Source: Myotis daubentonii
Taxonomy: Eukaryota; Chordata; Mammalia; Chiroptera; Vespertilionidae
Direction: 5' to 3'
DNA length: 64,000 bases
NCBI RefSeq assembly: GCF_963259705.1
Contig: NC_081853.1
Span: 434,001-498,000, forward strand
The translations under genes were made by a program, and so were the position numbers. A model generated the notes under the pieces. The model made no database searches. It saw only the letters and a list, made by a program, of their open reading frames with translations, and was not told the DNA's origin. How positions within the stretch are numbered: the first letter of the stretch is position 1; every line of letters begins with the position of its first letter. Of this stretch, positions 1 to 10,368 are shown in pieces.

Positions 1-2689
1 TTTAGACACCAATTCTGAGCCCTGTAAGCATGAACTCTTAATATTTCAAAGTACAGTCCCGTGAAAACGCCACCGGAAGTACCTGGAGATGTAAATATTA
101 CCAGTATTTTCGGCATTTCACAGCTTTCCAATGGAAACCTCCGTGATTGAATACTACAGTAAATGTAGTAAGAATCTATTTACGTGTACTTGAGGTGTTT
201 CTTACACGTTCTTAATCATTTCTGGGAACTATCATTGTGTATTTTAACAGTTTTACCAAAATTAGACAGTTTGCTTAGAAGTATTTACCGGAATCGTCAC
301 CATTTTACCTGATTCACACAAGAAAACGCCAAAGAAAATCCACCTTAATTGTAAACAGAAACACTATTCTCGTCATTCCAAGGCTTTAGACACCAATTCT
401 GAGCTCTGTAAGCATGAACTCTTAATATTTCAAAGCACAGTGCCGTGAAAACGCAACCGGAAGTACCCGGAGACGTAAATATTACAGGTATTTGCGTCAT
501 TTCACAGCTTTCCCCTGGAAACCTCCGTGATAGAATACGACAGTAAATGTAGTAAGAATGTATTTACTTGTACTTGAGGTGTTTCTTACACGTTCTTAAT
601 CATTTCTGGGAACTATCATTGTGTATTTCAACAGTTTTACCAAAATTATGCAGTTTGCTTAGACGAATTTACCGGAATCGTCACCATTTTAACTGATTCA
701 CACAAAAAAACGCCAAAGCCAATCCTCCTTAATTGTAAACATAAACACTATTCTCGTCATTCCAAAGGCTTTAGACACCAATTCTGAGCACTGTAAGCAT
801 GAACTCTAATTATTTCAAAGCACAGTCCCGTGAAAACGCCACAGGAAGTACCCGGAGACGTAAATATTACAGGTATTTGCGTCATTTCACAGCTTTCCCC
901 TGTAAACCTCCGTGATAGAATACGACAGTAAATGTAGTAAGAATGTATTTACTTGTACTTGAGGTGTTTCTTACACGTTCTTAATCATTTCTGGGAACTA
1001 TCATTGTGTATTTTAACAGTTTTACCAAAATTAGACAGTTTGCTTAGAAGAATGTCCCGGAATCGTCACCATTTTAACTGATTCACACAAAAAAACGCCA
1101 AAGCCAATCCTCCTTAATTGTAAACAGAAACACTATTCTCGTCATTCCAAGGCTTTAGACACAAATTTTGAACTCTGTAAGCCTGAACGCTTAATATTTC
1201 AAAGCACAGTCCCGTGAAAACGCCACCGGAAGTACCCGGAAACGTAAATATTACAGGTATTTGCGTCATTTCACAGCTTTCCCCTGTAAACCTCCGTGAT
1301 AGAATACGACAGTAAATGTAGTAAGAATCTATTTACTTGTACTTGAGGTGTTTCTTACCCGTTCTTAATCATTTCTGGGAACTATCATTGTGTATTTTAA
1401 CAGATTTACCAAAATTAGACAGTTTGCTTAGAAGTATTTACCGGAATCGTCACCATTTTACTTGATTCACACAAGAAAACGCCAAAGAAAATCCTCCTTA
1501 ATTGTAAACAGAAACACTATTCTCGTCATTCCAAGGCTTTAGACACCAATTCTGAGCTCTGTAAGCATGAACTCTTAATATTTCAAAGCACAGTCCCGTG
1601 AAAACGCCACCGGAAGTACCCGGAGACGTAAATATTACAGGTATTTGCGTCATTTCACAGCTTTCCCCTGGAAACCTCCGTGATAGAATACGACAGTAAA
1701 TGTAGTAAGAATGTATTTACTTGTACTTGAGGTGTTTCTAACACGTTCTTAACCATTTCTGGGAACTATCATTGTGTATTTTAACAGTTTTACCAAAATT
1801 AGACAGTTTGCTTAGAAGAATTTACCGGAATCGTCACCATTTTAACTGATTCACACAAAAAAACGCCAAAGCCAATCCTCCTTAATTGTAAACCTCAACA
1901 CTATTCTCGTCATTCCAAGGCTTTAGACACCAATTCTGAGCCCTGTAAGCATGAAGTCTTAATATTTCAAAGCACAGTCCCGTGAAAACGCCACCGGAAG
2001 TACCCGGAGACGTAAATATTACAGGTATTTGCGTCATTTCACAGCTTTCCCCTGTAAACCTCCGTGATAGAATACGACAGTAAATGTAGTAAGAATGTAT
2101 TTACTTGTACTTGAGGTGTTTCTTACACGTTCTTAATCATTTCTGGGAACTATCATTGTGTATTTTAACAGTTTTACCAAAATTAGACAGTTTGCTTAGA
2201 AGAATTTACCGGAATCGTCACCATTTTAACTGATTCACACAAAAAAACGCCAAAGCCAATCCTCCTTAATTGTAAACAGAAACACTATTCTCGTCATTCC
2301 AAGGCTTTAGACACCAATTCTGAGCCCTGTAAGCATGAACTCTTAATATTTCAAAGTACAGTCCCGTGAAAACGCCACCGGAAGTACCTGGAGATGTAAA
2401 TATTACCAGTATTTTCGGCATTTCACAGCTTTCCAATGGAAACCTCCGTGATTGAATACTACAGTAAATGTAGTAAGAATCTATTTACGTGTACTTGAGG
2501 TGTTTCTTACACGTTCTTAATCATTTCTGGGAACTATCATTGTGTATTTTAACAGTTTTACCAAAATTAGACAGTTTGCTTAGAAGTATTTACCGGAATC
2601 GTCACCATTTTACGTGATTCACACAAGAAAACGCCAAAGAAAATCCTCCTTAATTGTAAACAGAAACACTATTCTCGTCATTCCAAGGC
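1..2689. repeat. Left block of seven divergent monomers
   Basis: Monomer starts are 1 (A1-like), 385 (B, with CATAAAC and CCAAAGG, 385 bp), 770, 1154, 1538 (h20-like), 1922 (h21-like) and 2306 (A, h22-like with TTACGTGATTC). The order of the first four matches no HOR block to the right. Many changes are private to single monomers: CCACC at 341; TTTCAACAG, ATTATGCAG and GACGAATTT in the second; GAGCACTG and CTCTAATTATTT in the third; ACAAATTTTGAAC, GCCTGAACG, CGGAAACG, TTACCCG and ACAGATTT in the fourth; CTAACACG in the fifth. The second monomer resembles type d at 52603 and 62972, so this block has relatives in the right-hand regime. It looks like less homogenised sequence, possibly nearer an array edge. 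The edge itself is not in the window. Confidence 0.75.
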
Positions 2690-3073
2690 TTTAGACACCA
2701 ATTCTGAGCTCTGTAAGCATGAACTCTTAATATTTCAAAGCACAGTGCCGTGAAAACGCCACTGGAAGTACCCGGAGACGTAAATATTACAGGTATTTGC
2801 GTCATTTCACAGCTTTCCCCTGGAAACCTCCGTGATAGAATACGACAGTAAATGTAGTAAGAATGTATTTACTTGTACTTGAGGTGTTTCTTACACGTTC
2901 TTAACCATTTCTGGGAACTATCATTGTGTATTTTAACAGTTTTACCAAAATTAGACAGTTTGCTTAGAAGAATTTACCTGAATCGTCACCATTTTAACTG
3001 ATTCACACAAAAAAACGCCAAAGCCAATCCTCCTTAATTGTAAACCTCAACACTATTCTCGTCATTCCAAGGC

Positions 3074-3457
3074 TTTAGACACCAATTCTGAGCCCTGTAA
3101 GCATGAAGTCTTAATATTTCAAAGCACAGTCCCGTGAAAACGCCACCGGAAGTACCCGGAGACTTAAATATTACAGGTATTTGCGTCATTTCACAGCTTT
3201 CCCCTGTAAACCTCCGTGATAGAATACGACAGTAAATGTAGTAAGAATGTATTTACTTGTACTTGAGGTGTTTCTTACACGTTCTTAATCATTTCTGGGA
3301 ACTATCATTGTGTATTTTAACAGTTTTACCAAAATTAGACAGTTTGCTTAGAAGAATTTACCGGAATCGTCACCATTTTAACTGATTCACACAAAAAAAC
3401 GCCAAAGCCAATCCTCCTTAATTGTAAACAGAAACACTATTCTCGTCATTCCAAGGC
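3074..3457. repeat. Reference family B monomer (h2)
   Basis: Representative B-family unit, 384 bp. Its markers are GCATGAAGTC, AAAGCACAG, CCCGGAGACTT, ACAGGTATTTGCGTC, TTTCCCCTGTAAAC, GATAGAATACGACAG, GTATTTACTTGTAC, AATCATTTC, GAATTTACC, AAAAAAACGCC, GCCAATCC and CAGAAAC. It is one of several B sub-types. Others have TTTCCCCTGGAAA with AACCAT (h1, h20, c), or CAGTGCCG with GCAACC or GCCACTGG (h4, h1, h14, h19, b). B forms outnumber A forms, and within HORs an A monomer usually appears every second to fourth position. Confidence 0.88.
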
Positions 3458-3581
3458 TTTAGACACCAATTCTGAGCCCTGTAAGCATGAACTCTTAATA
3501 TTTCAAAGTACAGTCCCGTGAAAACGCCACCGGAAGTACCTGGAGATGTAAATATTACCAGTATTTTCGGCATTTCACAGC

Positions 3582-3594
3582 TTTCCAATGGAAA
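3582..3594. repeat. Perfect dyad TTTCCA-A-TGGAAA in A monomers
   Basis: A 13-bp palindrome with a single central base, at monomer positions 125-137. It is present in all A-family monomers I read except g (altered at about 54264). In B monomers the centre is CCCCTG: those ending GGAAA keep a 5-bp arm (TTTCC/GGAAA), and those ending GTAAA lose it. Only the representative copy is listed. Confidence 0.85.
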
Positions 3595-3615
3595 CCTCCG
3601 TGATTGAATACTACA

Positions 3616-3640
3616 GTAAATGTAGTAAGAATCTATTTAC
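3616..3640. repeat. Inverted repeat GTAAAT / ATTTAC
   Basis: Six-base arms with a 13-nt spacer at monomer positions 159-183. In B monomers the arm extends to AGTAAAT/ATTTACT. The h14 monomers (GTTTTTAC) and the AAATTTAG h21 monomers alter this element. It could extrude as a small hairpin; function is not shown. Confidence 0.8.
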
Positions 3641-3666
3641 GTGTACTTGAGGTGTTTCTTACACGT
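3639..3666. repeat. Inverted repeat ACGTGTA / TACACGT in A monomers
   Basis: Seven-base perfect arms with a 14-nt spacer, overlapping the previous inverted repeat by two bases. B monomers have CTTGTA in place of ACGTGTA, so the arm is specific to the A family. ACGTG is also the kind of core seen in bHLH and bZIP sites, but there is no evidence of binding here. Confidence 0.78.
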
Positions 3667-4993
3667 TCTTAATCATTTCTGGGAACTATCATTGTGTATT
3701 TTAACAGTTTTACCAAAATTAGACAGTTTGCTTAGAAGTATTTACCGGAATCGTCACCATTTTACCTGATTCACACAAGAAAACGCCAAAGAAAATCCTC
3801 CTTAATTGTAAACAGAAACACTATTCTCGTCATTCCAAGGCTTTAGACACCAATTCTGAGCTCTGTAAGCATGAACTCTTAATATTTCAAAGCACAGTGC
3901 CGTGAAAACGCAACCGGAAGTACCCGGAGACGTAAATATTACAGGTATTTGCGTCATTTCACAGCTTTCCCCTGGAAACCTCCGTGATAGAATACGACAG
4001 TAAATGTAGTAAGAATGTATTTACTTGTCCTTGAGGTGTTTCTTACACGTTCTTAACCATTTCTGGGAACTATCATTGTGTATTTTAACAGTTTTACCAA
4101 AATTAGACAGTTTGCTTAGAAGAATGTCCCGTAATCGTCACCATTTTAACTGATTCACACAAAAAAACGCCAAAGCCAATCCTCCTTAATTTTAAACATC
4201 AACACTATTCTCGTCATTCCAAGGCTTTAGACACCAATTCTGAGCCCTGTAAGCATGAACTCTTAATATTTCCAAGTACAGTCCCGTGAAAACGCCACCG
4301 GAAGTACCTGGAGATGAAAATATTACCAGTATTTTCGGCATTTCACAGCTTTCCAATGGAAACGTCCGTGATTGAATACTACAGTAAATGTAGTAAGAAT
4401 CTATTTACGTGTACTTGAGGTGTTTCTTACACGTTCTTAATCATTTCTGGGAACTATCATTGTGTATTTTAACAGTTTTACCAAAATTAGACAGTTTGCT
4501 TAGAAGAATGTCCCAGAATCGTCACCATTTTAACTGATTCACACAAGAAAACGCCAAAGCCAATCCTCCTTAATTGTAAACAGAAACACTATTCTCGTCA
4601 TTCCAAGGCTTTAGACACCAATTCTGAGCTCTGTAAGCATGAACTCTTAATATTTCAAAGCACTGTCCCGTGAAAACGCCACCGGAAGTACCCGGAGACG
4701 TAAATATTACAGGTATTTGCGTCATTTCACAGCTTTCCCCTGTAAACCTCCGTGATAGAATACGACAGTAAATGTAGTAAGAATGTATTTACTTGTACTT
4801 GAGGTGTTTCTTACACGTTCTTAATCATTTCTGGGAACTATCATTGTGTATTTTAACAGTTTTACCAAAATTAGACAGTTTGCTTAGAAGAATTTACCGG
4901 AATCGTCACCATTTTAACTGATTCACACAAAAAAACGCCAAAGCCAATCCTCCTTAATTGTAAACCTCAACACTATTCTCGTCATTCCAAGGC

Positions 4994-5377
4994 TTTAGAC
5001 ACCAATTCTGAGCCCTGTAAGCATGAAGTCTTAATATTTCAAAGCACAGTCCCGTGAAAACGCCACCGGAAGTACCCGGAGACTTAAATATTACAGGTAT
5101 TTGCGTCATTTCACAGCTTTCCCCTGTAAACCTCCGTGATAGAATACGACAGTAAATGTAGTAAGAATGTATTTACTTGTACTTGAGGTGTTTCTTACAC
5201 GTTCTTAATCATTTCTGGGAACTATCATTGTGTATTTTAACAGTTTTACCAAAATTAGACAGTTTGCTTAGAAGTATTTACCGGAATCGTCACCATTTTA
5301 CCTGATTCACACAAGAAAACGCCAAAGAAAATCCTCCTTAATTGTAAACAGAAACACTATTCTCGTCATTCCAAGGC
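4994..5377. repeat. Chimeric monomer h2/h3
   Basis: The left part is h2 (GAAGTC, GAGACTT, TTTCCCCTGTAAAC, GTATTTACTTGTAC). The right part is A1/h3 (GTATTTACC at 5274, TTACCTGATTC, AAGAAAACGCC, GAAAATCC). The switch lies between about 5180 and 5273, where both parents are identical. It replaces the h2-h3 pair seen in the 22-mer, so one 384-bp unit was deleted by in-register unequal exchange. The same chimera is at 21118-21501. Confidence 0.85.
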
Positions 5378-6529
5378 TTTAGACACCAATTCTGAGCTCT
5401 GTAAGCATGAACTCTTAATATTTCAAAGCACAGTGCCGTGAAAACGCAACCGGAAGTACCCGGAGACGTAAATATTACAGGTATTTGCGTCATTTCACAG
5501 CTTTCCCCTGGAAACCTCCGTGATAGAATACGACAGTAAATGTAGTAAGAATGTATTTACTTGTCCTTGAGGTGTTTCTTACACGTTCTTAACCATTTCT
5601 GGGAACTATCATTGTGTATTTTAACAGTTTTACCAAAATTAGACAGTTTGCTTAGAAGAATGTCCCGTAATCGTCACCATTTTAACTGATTCACACAAAA
5701 AAACGCCAAAGCCAATCCTCCTTAATTTTAAACATCAACACTATTCTCGTCATTCCAAGGCTTTAGACACCAATTCTGAGCCCTGTAAGCATGAACTCTT
5801 AATATTTCCAAGTACAGTCCCGTGAAAACGCCACCGGAAGTACCTGGAGATGAAAATATTACCAGTATTTTCGGCATTTCACAGCTTTCCAATGGAAACG
5901 TCCGTGATTGAATACTACAGTAAATGTAGTAAGAATCTATTTACGTGTACTTGAGGTGTTTCTTACACGTTCTTAATCATTTCTGGGAACTATCATTGTG
6001 TATTTTAACAGTTTTACCAAAATTAGACAGTTTGCTTAGAAGAATGTCCCAGAATCGTCACCATTTTAACTGATTCACACAAGAAAACGCCAAAGCCAAT
6101 CCTCCTTAATTGTAAACAGAAACACTATTCTCGTCATTCCAAGGCTTTAGACACCAATTCTGAGCTCTGTAAGCATGAACTCTTAATATTTCAAAGCACT
6201 GTCCCGTGAAAACGCCACCGGAAGTACCCGGAGACGTAAATATTACAGGTATTTGCGTCATTTCACAGCTTTCCCCTGTAAACCTCCGTGATAGAATACG
6301 ACAGTAAATGTAGTAAGAATGTATTTACTTGTACTTGAGGTGTTTCTTACACGTTCTTAATCATTTCTGGGAACTATCATTGTGTATTTTAACAGTTTTA
6401 CCAAAATTAGACAGTTTGCTTAGAAGAATTTACCGGAATCGTCACCATTTTAACTGATTCACACAAAAAAACGCCAAAGCCAATCCTCCTTAATTGTAAA
6501 CCTCAACACTATTCTCGTCATTCCAAGGC

Positions 6530-6913
6530 TTTAGACACCAATTCTGAGCCCTGTAAGCATGAAGTCTTAATATTTCAAAGCACAGTCCCGTGAAAACGCC
6601 ACCGGAAGTACCCGGAGACTTAAATATTACAGGTATTTGCGTCATTTCACAGCTTTCCCCTGTAAACCTCCGTGATAGAATACGACAGTAAATGTAGTAA
6701 GAATGTATTTACTTGTACTTGAGGTGTTTCTTACACGTTCTTAATCATTTCTGGGAACTATCATTGTGTATTTTAACAGTTTTACCAAAATTAGACAGTT
6801 TGCTTAGAAGTATTTACCGGAATCGTCACCATTTTACGTGATTCACACAAGAAAACGCCAAAGAAAATCCTCCTTAATTGTAAACAGAAACACTATTCTC
6901 GTCATTCCAAGGC
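6530..6913. repeat. Chimeric monomer h2/h13
   Basis: The left part is h2-like through GTATTTACTTGTAC at about 6705-6720. The right part has GTATTTACC from about 6810, TTACGTGATTC and GAAAATCC, as in h13. The switch interval (about 6720-6810) corresponds to the same monomer interval as in the chimera at 4994. It replaces the h2-h13 pair of the 22-mer (14593 and 14977). Repeated at 22654-23037. Confidence 0.83.
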
Positions 6914-9900
6914 TTTAGACACCAATTCTGAGCTCTGTAAGCATGAACTCTTAATATTTCAAAGCACAGTGCCGTGAAAACGCCACTGGAAGTACCCGGA
7001 GACGTAAATATTACAGGTATTTGCGTCATTTCACAGCTTTCCCCTGGAAACCTCCGTGATAGAATACGACAGTAAATGTAGTAAGAATGTTTTTACTTGT
7101 ACTTGAGGTGTTTCTTACACGTTCTTAATCATTTCTGGGAACTATCATTCTGTATTTTAACAGTTTTACCAAAATTAGACAGTTTGCTTAGAAGAATTTA
7201 CCGGAATCGTCACCATTTTAACTGATTCACACAAAAAAACGCCAAAGCCAATCCTCCTTAATTGTAAACATCAACACTATTCTCGTCATTCCAAGGCTTT
7301 AGACACCAATTCTGAGCCCTGTAAGCATGAACTCTTAATATTTCCAAGTACAGTCCCGTGAAAACGCCACCGGAAGTACCTGGAGATGAAAATATTACCA
7401 GTATTTTCAGCATTTCACAGCTTTCCAATGGAAACTTCCGTGATTGAATACTACAGTAAATGTAGTAAGAATCTATTTACGTGTACTTGAGGTGTTTCTT
7501 ACACGTTCTTAATCATTTCTGGGAACTATCATTGTGTATTTTAACAGTTTTACCAAAATTAGACAGTTTGCTTAGAAGAATGTCCCGGAATCGTCACCAT
7601 TTTAACTGATTCACACAAAAAAACGCCAAAGCCAATCCTCCTTAATTGTAAACAGAAACACTATTCTCGTCATTCCAAGGCTTTAGACACCAATTCTGAC
7701 CTCTGTAAGCATGAACGCTTAATATTTCAAAGCACAGTCCCGTGAAAACGCCACCGGAAGTACCCGGAGACGTAAATATTACAGGTATTTGCGTCATTTC
7801 ACAGCTTTCCCCTGTAAACCTCCGTGATAGAATACGACAGTAAATGTAGTAAGAATCTATTTACTTGTCCTTGAGGTGTTTCTTACACGTTCTTAACCAT
7901 TTCTGGGAACTATCATTGTGTATTTTAACAGTTTTACCAAAATTAGACAGTTTGCTTAGAAGAATTTACCGGAATCGTCACCATTTTAACTGATTCACAC
8001 AAAAAAACGCCAAAGCCAATCCTCCTTAATTGTAAACCTCAACACTATTCTCGTCATTCCAAGGCTTTAGACACCAATTCTGAGCCCTGTAAGCATGAAG
8101 TCTTAATATTTCAAAGCACAGTCCCGTGAAAACGCCACCGGAAGTACCCGGAGACTTAAATATTACAGGTATTTGCGTCATTTCACAGCTTTCCCCTGTA
8201 AACCTCCGTGATAGAATACGACAGTAAATGTAGTAAGAATGTATTTACTTGTACTTGAGGTGTTTCTTACACGTTCTTAATCATTTCTGGGAACTATCAT
8301 TGTGTATTTTAACAGTTTTACCAAAATTAGACAGTTTGCTTAGAAGAATTTACCGGAATCATCACCATTTTAACTGATTCACACAAAAAAACGCCAAAGC
8401 CAATCCTCCTTAATTGTAAACAGAAACACTATTCTCGTCATTCCAAGGCTTTAGACACCAATTCTGAGCCCTGTAAGCATGAACTCTTAATATTTCAAAG
8501 TACAGTCCCGTGAAAACGCCACCGGAAGTACCTGGAGATGTAAATATTACCAGTATTTTCGGCATTTCACAGCTTTCCAATGGAAACCTCCGTGATTGAA
8601 TACTACAGTAAATGTAGTAAGAATCTATTTACGTGTACTTGAGGTGTTTCTTACACGTTCTTAATCATTTCTGGGAACTATCATTGTGTATTTTAACAGT
8701 TTTACCAAAATTAGACAGTTTGCTTAGAAGTATTTACCGGAATCGTCACCATTTTACCTGATTCACACAAGAAAACGCCAAAGAAAATCCTCCTTAATTG
8801 TAAACAGAAACACTATTCTCATCATTCCAAGGCTTTAGACACCAATTCTGAGCTCTGTAAGCATGAACTCTTAATATTTCAAAGCACAGTGCCGTGAAAA
8901 CGCCACTGGAAGTACCCGGAGACGTAAATATTACAGGTATTTGCGTCATTTCACAGCATTCCCCTGGAAACCTCCGTGATAGAATACGACAGTAAATGTA
9001 GTAAGAATGTATTTACTTGTACTTGAGGTGTTTCTTACACGTTCTTAATCATTCCTAGAACTATCATTCTGTATTTTAACAGTTTTACCAAAATTAGACT
9101 GTTTGCTTAGAAGAATTTACCGGAATCGTCACCATTTTAACTGATTCACACAAAAAAACGCCAAAGCCAATCCTCCTTAATTGTAAACATCAACACTATT
9201 CTCGTCATTCCAAGGCTTTAGACACCAATTCTGAGCCCTGTAAGCATGAACTCTTAATATTTCCAAGTACAGTCCCGTGAAAACGCCACCGGAAGTACCC
9301 GGAGACGTAAATATTACAGGTATTTGCGTCATTTCACAGCTTTCCCCTGGAAACCTCCGTGATAGAATACGACAGTAAATGTAGTAAGAATGTATTTACT
9401 TGTACTTGAGGTGTTTCTTACACGTTCTTAACCATTTCTGGGAACTATCATTGTGTATTTTAACAGTTTTACCAAAATTAGACAGTTTGCTTAGAAGAAT
9501 TTACCGGAATCGTCACCATTTTAACTGATTCACACAAAAAAACGCCAAAGCCAATCCTCCTTAATTGTAAACCTCAACACTATTCTCGTCATTCCAAGGC
9601 TTTAGACACCAATTCTGAGCCCTGTAAGCATGAAGTCTTAATATTTCAAAGCACAGTCCCGTGAAAACGCCACCGGAAGTACCCGGAGACGTAAATATTA
9701 CAGGTATTTGCGTCATTTCACAGCTTTCCCCTGTAAACCTCCGTGATAGAATACGACAGTAAATTTAGTAAGAATGTATTTACTTGTACTTGAGGTGTTT
9801 CTTACACGTTCTTAATCATTTCTGGGAACTATCATTGTGTATTTTAACAGTTTTACCAAAATTAGACAGTTTGCTTAGAAGAATTTACCGGAATCGTCAC

Positions 9901-10368
9901 CATTTTAACTGATTCACACAAAAAAACGCCAAAGCCAATCCTCCTTAATTGTAAACAGAAACACTATTCTCGTCATTCCAAGGCTTTAGACACCAATTCT
10001 GAGCCCTGTAAGCATGAACTCTTAATATTTCAAAGTACAGTCCCGTGAAAACGCCACCGGAAGTACCTGGAGATGTAAATATTACCAGTATTTTCGGCAT
10101 TTCACAGCTTTCCAATGGAAACTTCCGTGATTGAATACTACAGTAAATGTAGTAAGAATCTATTTACGTGTACTTGAGGTGTTTCTTACACGTTCTTAAT
10201 CATTTCTGGGAACTATCATTGTGTATTTTAACAGTTTTACCAAAATTAGACAGTTTGCTTAGAAGTATTTACCGGAATCGTCACCATTTTACGTGATTCA
10301 CACAAGAAAACGCCAAAGAAAATCCTCCTTAATTGTAAACAGAAACACTATTCTCGTCATTCCAAGGC
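6914..10368. repeat. Nonamer h14-h22, 20-mer version
   Basis: Nine-monomer block (3,455 bp) whose order recurs at 15360-18813, 23038-26492, 31484-34937 and 34938-38392, and partly at 41464-44151. Landmarks are: h14 GTTTTTACTTG and CATTCTG; h15 TTTCAGCATT and AAACTTCC; h16 AACGCTTAA with TTGTCCTTG; h17 AATCATCACC; h18 A1 with CTCATCATT after it; h19 AGCATTCCCC, ATTCCTAGAAC and AGACTGTTTG (383 bp); h20 CCAAGTACAG; h21 AAATTTAG; h22 A-family with TTACGTGATTC. Confidence 0.83.

Larger units (their letters stand above)
3458..3841. repeat. Reference family A monomer (h3)
   Basis: Representative A-family unit, 384 bp. Its markers in order are: GAGCCCTG near position 16, AAAGTACAG at 49, CCTGGAGATG at 82, TTTCCAATGGAAA at 125-137, GATTGAATACTACAG at 145-159, and CTATTTACGTG from about 176. 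It then has GTATTTACC at 281, TTACCTGATTC at 305, and AAGAAAACGCC followed by GAAAATCC at 320-340. The A and B families differ at about 13 sites between 83 and 184 but at only about five sites in the last 200 bp. This form, called A1 here, recurs with the same 3' half at 1, 13057, 19582, 27261, 29181, 39161, 47226, 48378, 51067, 52219, 57596, 60284, 61436 and 62588. It is the commonest single monomer type in the window. Other A-family forms (h5, h15, k3) keep the A centre but carry other 3' ends. Confidence 0.9.
2690..10368. repeat. 20-monomer sub-unit of HOR copy 1
   Basis: Monomer starts and types: 2690 h1, 3074 h2, 3458 h3, 3842 h4, 4226 h5, 4610 h6, 4994 h2/h3 chimera, 5378 h4, 5762 h5, 6146 h6, 6530 h2/h13 chimera, 6914 h14, 7298 h15, 7682 h16, 8066 h17, 8450 h18, 8834 h19 (383 bp), 9217 h20, 9601 h21, 9985 h22. 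Compared with the 22-mer that follows, two places where the 22-mer has two neighbouring monomers hold one hybrid monomer here. Version-specific markers against the 22-mer: h4 has TTTCTTAC (not TTTATTAC), h16 has GACCTCTG and TTTACTTGTCC, h21 has AAATTTAG, and h22 has AAACTTCC with no 1-bp deletion. Confidence 0.85.

Noticed and set aside
3520..3580. CENP-B box (TTCG-N4-A-N2-CGGG type)
   Set aside because: The only TTCG in the reference A monomer, near position 109, lacks the A and the CGGG at the required spacing. CCCG sites on the other strand also fail the spacing. I see no canonical box, though a diverged species-specific one cannot be excluded.
3458..3841. 384-bp monomer as a dimer of two 192-bp units
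   Set aside because: Comparing the halves shows no consistent similarity at a 192-bp offset. The length being near two nucleosome repeats is only suggestive.
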